In this document: positions 6,229 through 9,208 of the stretch, piece by piece
How positions within the stretch are numbered: the stretch's first letter is position 1
Layout of the letters: each line of letters begins with the position of its first letter
Program-made: the position numbers and the translations under genes
The notes under the pieces: generated by a model
The model's input: only the letters and a program-made list of their open reading frames with translations
What the model was told of the DNA's origin: nothing
Database searches by the model: none
Source: Aquifex sp.
Lineage (GTDB): Bacteria; Aquificota; Aquificia; Aquificales; Aquificaceae
DNA: 9,208 bases
NCBI GenBank assembly: GCA_003978875.1
Contig: QNXQ01000184.1
Location: forward strand, 1-9,208
Direction of reading: 5' to 3'

Positions 6229-6996
6229 TTAAATTTGATCTATCTCCAACAATATAAAACTTATGTTATCTTTTCCCTCTTGATACGCTATCTCGTATAA
6301 ACACCTTGCCTTCTCCAAAATTTCTCCTTTTTTCAAGCATAGAACTTTTTCCTTAAAGGATATAGGCTCCCATAAACCATCGGAACAGATAAGGAAAATA
6401 TCACCTTTATTAGGGATTTCCTCTTTAAAGAAAACTTCAGGGAGTTCTGAATATCCTCCCATTATTGCAGTTTCAAGCATATTCCTTTCAATATGAACTC
6501 TTAAGTCATCATAGGAGATTTTTCCTTTCAGGAAAAGGTTAAAAACAAACGTATGGTCTCTTGTCAAAATTTCAAGCTTTTCAGAAGAAAATCTGTAAAC
6601 TCTACAATCTCCTACGTTAAACACAAAAACTTTACGAGGAGAGAGGTAAATCCCGGCAAGAGCAGTACCCATACCGAAACAATACTCGTGCCCGCTGTTT
6701 ATATACTCATCCAGTTTTCTTTTAGCGTTGAAGATTATTTCTTTTACATCATCTACCTGTTTAGGTTTACTACCTTTCAAAGTTTCCAGAACTATGCCGC
6801 TCGCTTTCTCGCCACATGCGTGCCCTCCGAGACCATCCGCCACAGCAAAAGCCGTAACATCGGATATTTCCAATTCCTCATAAATTACTTGATTTAAGGA
6901 AGTTTCCTTGAAAATCTTTTTATCAACGAGTATAGCGTCTTCGTTTTTTAACCTAACTTTGCCTATGTTTGTTATGTAGGCGGTTTTAACCTTCAT
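6229..6996 (-). CDS. PP2C-type serine/threonine protein phosphatase
   Basis: This is a metal-dependent (PPM family) phosphatase of 255 residues, the usual size of bacterial Stp/PrpC enzymes, with no membrane segment. PP2C motifs appear in order: VRLKNEDA (14-21, metal ligand Asp20), AVADGLGGHACGEKAS (51-66, Asp54-Gly55), GMGTAL (108-113), NVGDCRVYR (127-135), LTRDHT (144-149), CSDGLWE (204-210, Asp206) and DNISFILL (243-250, Asp243). I place the start at ATG 6996. It gives the common family beginning (MKVKTA) and overlaps the upstream stop as ATGA, a sign of translational coupling. An in-frame ATG at 7023 would add nine residues but has a poorly spaced ribosome site. Such enzymes usually reverse Hanks-type kinases or act in partner-switching pathways; neither a kinase nor an anti-sigma factor is in the window. 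The substrate is unknown. Confidence 0.95.
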   Translation of the reverse strand: MKVKTAYITNIGKVRLKNEDAILVDKKIFKETSLNQVIYEELEISDVTAFAVADGLGGHACGEKASGIVLETLKGSKPKQVDDVKEIIFNAKRKLDEYINSGHEYCFGMGTALAGIYLSPRKVFVFNVGDCRVYRFSSEKLEILTRDHTFVFNLFLKGKISYDDLRVHIERNMLETAIMGGYSELPEVFFKEEIPNKGDIFLICSDGLWEPISFKEKVLCLKKGEILEKARCLYEIAYQEGKDNISFILLEIDQI

Positions 6997-7430
6997 TGCC
7001 CTTTTATAACTTCCAGAAGGCATTCACGCATAAAGTCCTCCGAGGGAGAACCTATATCTCTTATTACCTCAAAGTCTTTGTCAAAACCTTCTTCTCTCAA
7101 TTTATCCATTAAAATCTTTAAAACACTTTTTAGACCCTCCTTCATAGAGATACCTTCCTTAAATATATAGAGCTCATCATCTTCGCTGAAAAACTGAAGG
7201 CCGTAATCTTCCATATTCTTTACTTCAAAATCCACACCTAAGGCGTAAGCTTTACCATAGTTTATGGCGTTTTCTTCGGGAATATAGTGTTCGGAGAAAC
7301 AACTGTACTTTACATTCCTAAAGAGTTCCTCATCCTGCGGAGTTGCTACTATATAAAGTGCTTCCTCTTGTTTTACCTCTCCCTTTTCATTGACTCCTGC
7401 AAGCTGTATGTAATAACTCCACGACTTCAT
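6993..7430 (-). CDS. Conserved-looking hypothetical protein upstream of PP2C phosphatase
   Basis: I do not recognise this 145-residue protein. It has no signal peptide or membrane segment and is visibly rich in Glu and Asp, with only two cysteines (Cys44, Cys137). Residues 1-90 alternate hydrophobic and polar stretches (YYIQLAG, EALYIVAT, ALGVDFEV, ELYIF), suggesting a beta-rich core. Residues 94-145 look helical (GLKSVLKILMDKLREEG, EDFMRECLLEVIKG). It is surely translated: AAGGAGGTGA, fully complementary to a canonical 16S rRNA tail, lies six bases before the ATG. Its TGA overlaps the phosphatase ATG. The tight coupling suggests that it works with the phosphatase, perhaps as a regulator or target, but this is inference from position only. 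Confidence 0.88.
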   Translation of the reverse strand: MKSWSYYIQLAGVNEKGEVKQEEALYIVATPQDEELFRNVKYSCFSEHYIPEENAINYGKAYALGVDFEVKNMEDYGLQFFSEDDELYIFKEGISMKEGLKSVLKILMDKLREEGFDKDFEVIRDIGSPSEDFMRECLLEVIKGQ

Positions 7431-7436
7431 TCTGTT

Positions 7437-7446
7437 TCACCTCCTT
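7437..7446 (-). promoter_or_regulatory. Ten-base perfect Shine-Dalgarno of the hypothetical gene
   Basis: Read on the minus strand this is AAGGAGGTGA, complementary over all ten bases to a canonical 16S rRNA 3' end, with six bases to the ATG at 7430. It is the strongest ribosome site in the window and indicates efficient translation of the two-gene phosphatase unit. Confidence 0.85.
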
Positions 7447-7468
7447 GTGAAAATCTGTGGCTCTATCT

Positions 7469-7496
7469 ATAATCTACATGCTTAATAATATTGCAA
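7469..7496 (-). promoter_or_regulatory. Possible promoter of the hypothetical-PP2C unit
   Basis: On the minus strand, TTGCAA (7496-7491, four of six -35 positions) is followed after 16 bases by GATTAT (7474-7469, four of six -10 positions). An alternative -10, TATAGA at 7471-7466, has a 19-base spacing. Transcription would start near 7462 and give a leader carrying the strong ribosome site. The -35 is self-complementary and shared with the opposite ftsH promoter candidate. Confidence 0.35.
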
Positions 7497-7519
7497 ATGA
7501 TTTTCATCTTAACTATTTT
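7491..7519 (+). promoter_or_regulatory. Possible ftsH promoter
   Basis: TTGCAA at 7491-7496 (four of six -35 positions) and TATTTT at 7514-7519 (four of six -10 positions) are separated by exactly 17 bases. Transcription would start near 7526, giving a leader of about 20 bases that contains the ftsH ribosome site. The inverted repeat ATGA-TTT-TCAT lies in the spacer. Confidence 0.4.
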
Positions 7520-7533
7520 TTAAATGTAATTTC

Positions 7534-7543
7534 AGGAGGAGGT
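7534..7543 (+). promoter_or_regulatory. Repeated Shine-Dalgarno of ftsH
   Basis: AGGAGGAGGT contains two overlapping AGGAGG cores, offering the ribosome two registers. Only two bases separate the end of the element from the ATG at 7546, and the upstream core has the more usual spacing. It confirms the start. Confidence 0.8.
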
Positions 7544-7545
7544 TA

Positions 7546-9208
7546 ATGAACGCGCTAAAAAATATGTTTATATGGCTGATATTTATCGGAGCTGCAATAG
7601 TAGCCTTTAACCTATTTGAAACTAAAAGGGAGTTTACCACAAAAGTCTCCCTTAACGAATTTGTAAAGCTCGTTGAAGAAGGGAAGATATCTTACGCTCA
7701 AGTAAAGGGAAATACGGTAATAGTTCAAACAAAAGACGGTCAACGCCTTGAGGTAACTCTTCCTCCTAACTCCAATATAGTCGATAAACTCATTGAAAAA
7801 GGGGTAAGAGTAGAAGTTACCAATCCGGAACCGCCGGGAGGATGGTTTGTAAACCTTCTAATATCCTGGCTTCCGATACTTCTATTTATCGGTATATGGA
7901 TACTTATTCTCAGGCAAATGTCCGGTGGAGCGAACGCTACGCGAGCTTTCAACTTCGGCAAAAGCAGAGCAAAACTATACATAGAAGAAAAGCCTAAAGT
8001 AACCTTCAACGACGTTGCCGGGATAGACGAAGTTAAGGAAGAAGTAAAAGAAATTATTGAATATCTGAAAGACCCTGTAAAGTTTCAGAAACTCGGCGGT
8101 AGACCTCCAAAAGGAGTTCTGCTGTACGGTGAACCGGGGGTTGGAAAAACATTACTTGCCAAAGCTATAGCGGGAGAAGCTCACGTTCCCTTCATATCCG
8201 TCTCCGGTTCTGACTTTGTGGAGATGTTCGTAGGAGTTGGAGCAGCAAGAGTAAGGGATTTATTCGAAACTGCGAAAAAACATGCTCCGTGCATAATCTT
8301 CATAGACGAAATTGATGCTGTAGGTCGTTCCAGAGGAGCCATACCCATAGGAGGAGGACACGATGAAAGAGAGCAGACTTTAAACCAGCTCCTGGTAGAA
8401 ATGGACGGATTTGATACTTCTGACGGAATTATAGTAATAGCAGCAACAAATAGACCGGACATATTAGACCCTGCCCTCCTCAGACCCGGAAGATTTGACA
8501 GGCAAATTTTCATTCCGAAACCCGACGTAAGGGGTAGATACGAAATTCTAAAAGTGCACGCAAAGAATAAAAAGTTGGCAAAAGATGTAGACTTGGAATG
8601 GATAGCAAGGGCAACTCCGGGCTTCACCGGTGCAGATTTGGAAAACCTCCTCAATGAAGCTGCTCTGCTTGCTGCGAGAAAAGGCAAAGAAGAGATAACT
8701 ATGGAGGAAATAGAAGAAGCCCTCGATAGAATTACTATGGGTCTTGAAAGAAAAGGGATGAAGATATCTCCTAAGGAAAAGGAAAAGATAGCTATCCATG
8801 AAGCCGGACACGCTCTAATGGGATTTGTTTCCGACGACGATGACAAGGTTCATAAAATTTCCATAATCCCGAGAGGAATGGCTCTTGGAGTTACACAGCA
8901 ACTACCGATTGAGGATAAACACATATACGATAAGAAGGACTTAATAAACAAAATCTTGGTTCTGCTTGGTGGAAGAGCAGCAGAGGAAGTTTTCTTTGGA
9001 AAAGACGGAATAACCACAGGTGCGGAAAACGACCTTCAAAGGGCTACTGACCTCGCATACAGGATGGTTTCTATGTGGGGTATGAGTGATAAGGTTGGTC
9101 CGATAGCAATTAGAAGGATAGCCAATCCGTTTTTAGGAGGTATGACAACCTCAGTGGATACGAGTCCAGATTTGTTGAGGGAAATAGACGAGGAAGTTAA
9201 AAGAATTA
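7546..9208 (+). CDS. ftsH: ATP-dependent zinc metalloprotease FtsH (partial at window end)
   Basis: FtsH is a membrane-anchored hexameric AAA+ protease that extracts and degrades misfolded membrane proteins and selected cytoplasmic regulators. The frame runs 554 codons to the window edge, about 80 residues short of the roughly 634 I recall for the Aquifex protein. Visible parts are TM1 (about 5-23), an extracytoplasmic domain (about 24-99), TM2 (100-122) and the AAA+ module. The module has Walker A GEPGVGKT (195-202), pore loop Phe228-Val-Gly, Walker B IIFIDEID with Asp254/Glu255, Asn302 as sensor 1, and SRH arginines 313 and 316. The protease domain has HEAGH with ligands His418/His422 and catalytic Glu419, plus third zinc ligand Asp496 in TGAENDLQRAT. 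The Walker A is slightly unusual (GPPGTGKT is common). The start is fixed by AGGAGGAGGT. The missing C-terminal helices follow outside the window. Confidence 0.98.
   Translation, partial: MNALKNMFIWLIFIGAAIVAFNLFETKREFTTKVSLNEFVKLVEEGKISYAQVKGNTVIVQTKDGQRLEVTLPPNSNIVDKLIEKGVRVEVTNPEPPGGWFVNLLISWLPILLFIGIWILILRQMSGGANATRAFNFGKSRAKLYIEEKPKVTFNDVAGIDEVKEEVKEIIEYLKDPVKFQKLGGRPPKGVLLYGEPGVGKTLLAKAIAGEAHVPFISVSGSDFVEMFVGVGAARVRDLFETAKKHAPCIIFIDEIDAVGRSRGAIPIGGGHDEREQTLNQLLVEMDGFDTSDGIIVIAATNRPDILDPALLRPGRFDRQIFIPKPDVRGRYEILKVHAKNKKLAKDVDLEWIARATPGFTGADLENLLNEAALLAARKGKEEITMEEIEEALDRITMGLERKGMKISPKEKEKIAIHEAGHALMGFVSDDDDKVHKISIIPRGMALGVTQQLPIEDKHIYDKKDLINKILVLLGGRAAEEVFFGKDGITTGAENDLQRATDLAYRMVSMWGMSDKVGPIAIRRIANPFLGGMTTSVDTSPDLLREIDEEVKRI

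Noticed and set aside
6997..7023. Nine-residue N-terminal extension of the PP2C phosphatase from ATG 7023
   Set aside because: GAGGA is twelve bases from this ATG and the extension lies wholly within the upstream gene; ATG 6996 gives the ATGA overlap and the usual family N-terminus.
7740..8846. Minus-strand open frames opposite ftsH (7740-8009, 8181-8846, 8548-8811)
   Set aside because: Serine-rich, low-information translations antisense to highly conserved AAA+ and protease motifs; they are codon-bias shadows.

Overview
The window looks like a piece of chromosome from a thermophilic member of the Aquificales, close to Aquifex. The ftsH product has the length, layout and residue numbering I remember for A. 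aeolicus FtsH (zinc ligands H418, H422 and D496). AGA/AGG and ATA codons are common, proteins are compact, genes are tightly packed, and functionally unrelated genes are joined in short transcription units. Several residues differ from my recollection of strain VF5, so this may be another strain or species. That assignment rests on memory, not on a search.

Layout. (1) Positions 1-1753 hold the 3' part of a glutamate synthase large subunit, from within the FMN domain to the C-terminal beta-helix. (2) A major facilitator transporter overlaps it at 1738-2865. It has no ATG/GTG/TTG start early enough to encode its first two membrane segments, and the best start is an ATT with a good ribosome binding site. 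(3) queF (2921-3310), for the last step of preQ1 synthesis, has no visible Shine-Dalgarno. (4) On the minus strand follow tRNA-Ser(GCT) with encoded CCA (3490-3399), then a two-gene unit of purS and a DnaQ-like DEDDh exonuclease (4337-3518). (5) Back-to-back with purS, a flavin-reductase-like gene and a CPA2-family Na+/H+ antiporter run on the plus strand (4383-6219). (6) Convergent with these is a minus-strand pair, an unrecognised 145-residue protein and a PP2C-type phosphatase joined by an ATGA overlap (7430-6229). (7) Divergent from that pair, ftsH starts at 7546 and runs off the window.

How the genes relate. Most are housekeeping: nitrogen assimilation, queuosine precursor synthesis, purine synthesis, ion homeostasis and membrane protein quality control. 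The linkages are mostly unusual pairings rather than textbook operons. I see no CRISPR array, insertion sequence, phage gene or convincing rho-independent terminator, and no clear new multi-gene system. The points most worth a second look are the transporter's non-canonical start, the unknown gene coupled to the PP2C phosphatase, and two genes with a -10-like box so close to the ATG that leaderless transcripts are possible.
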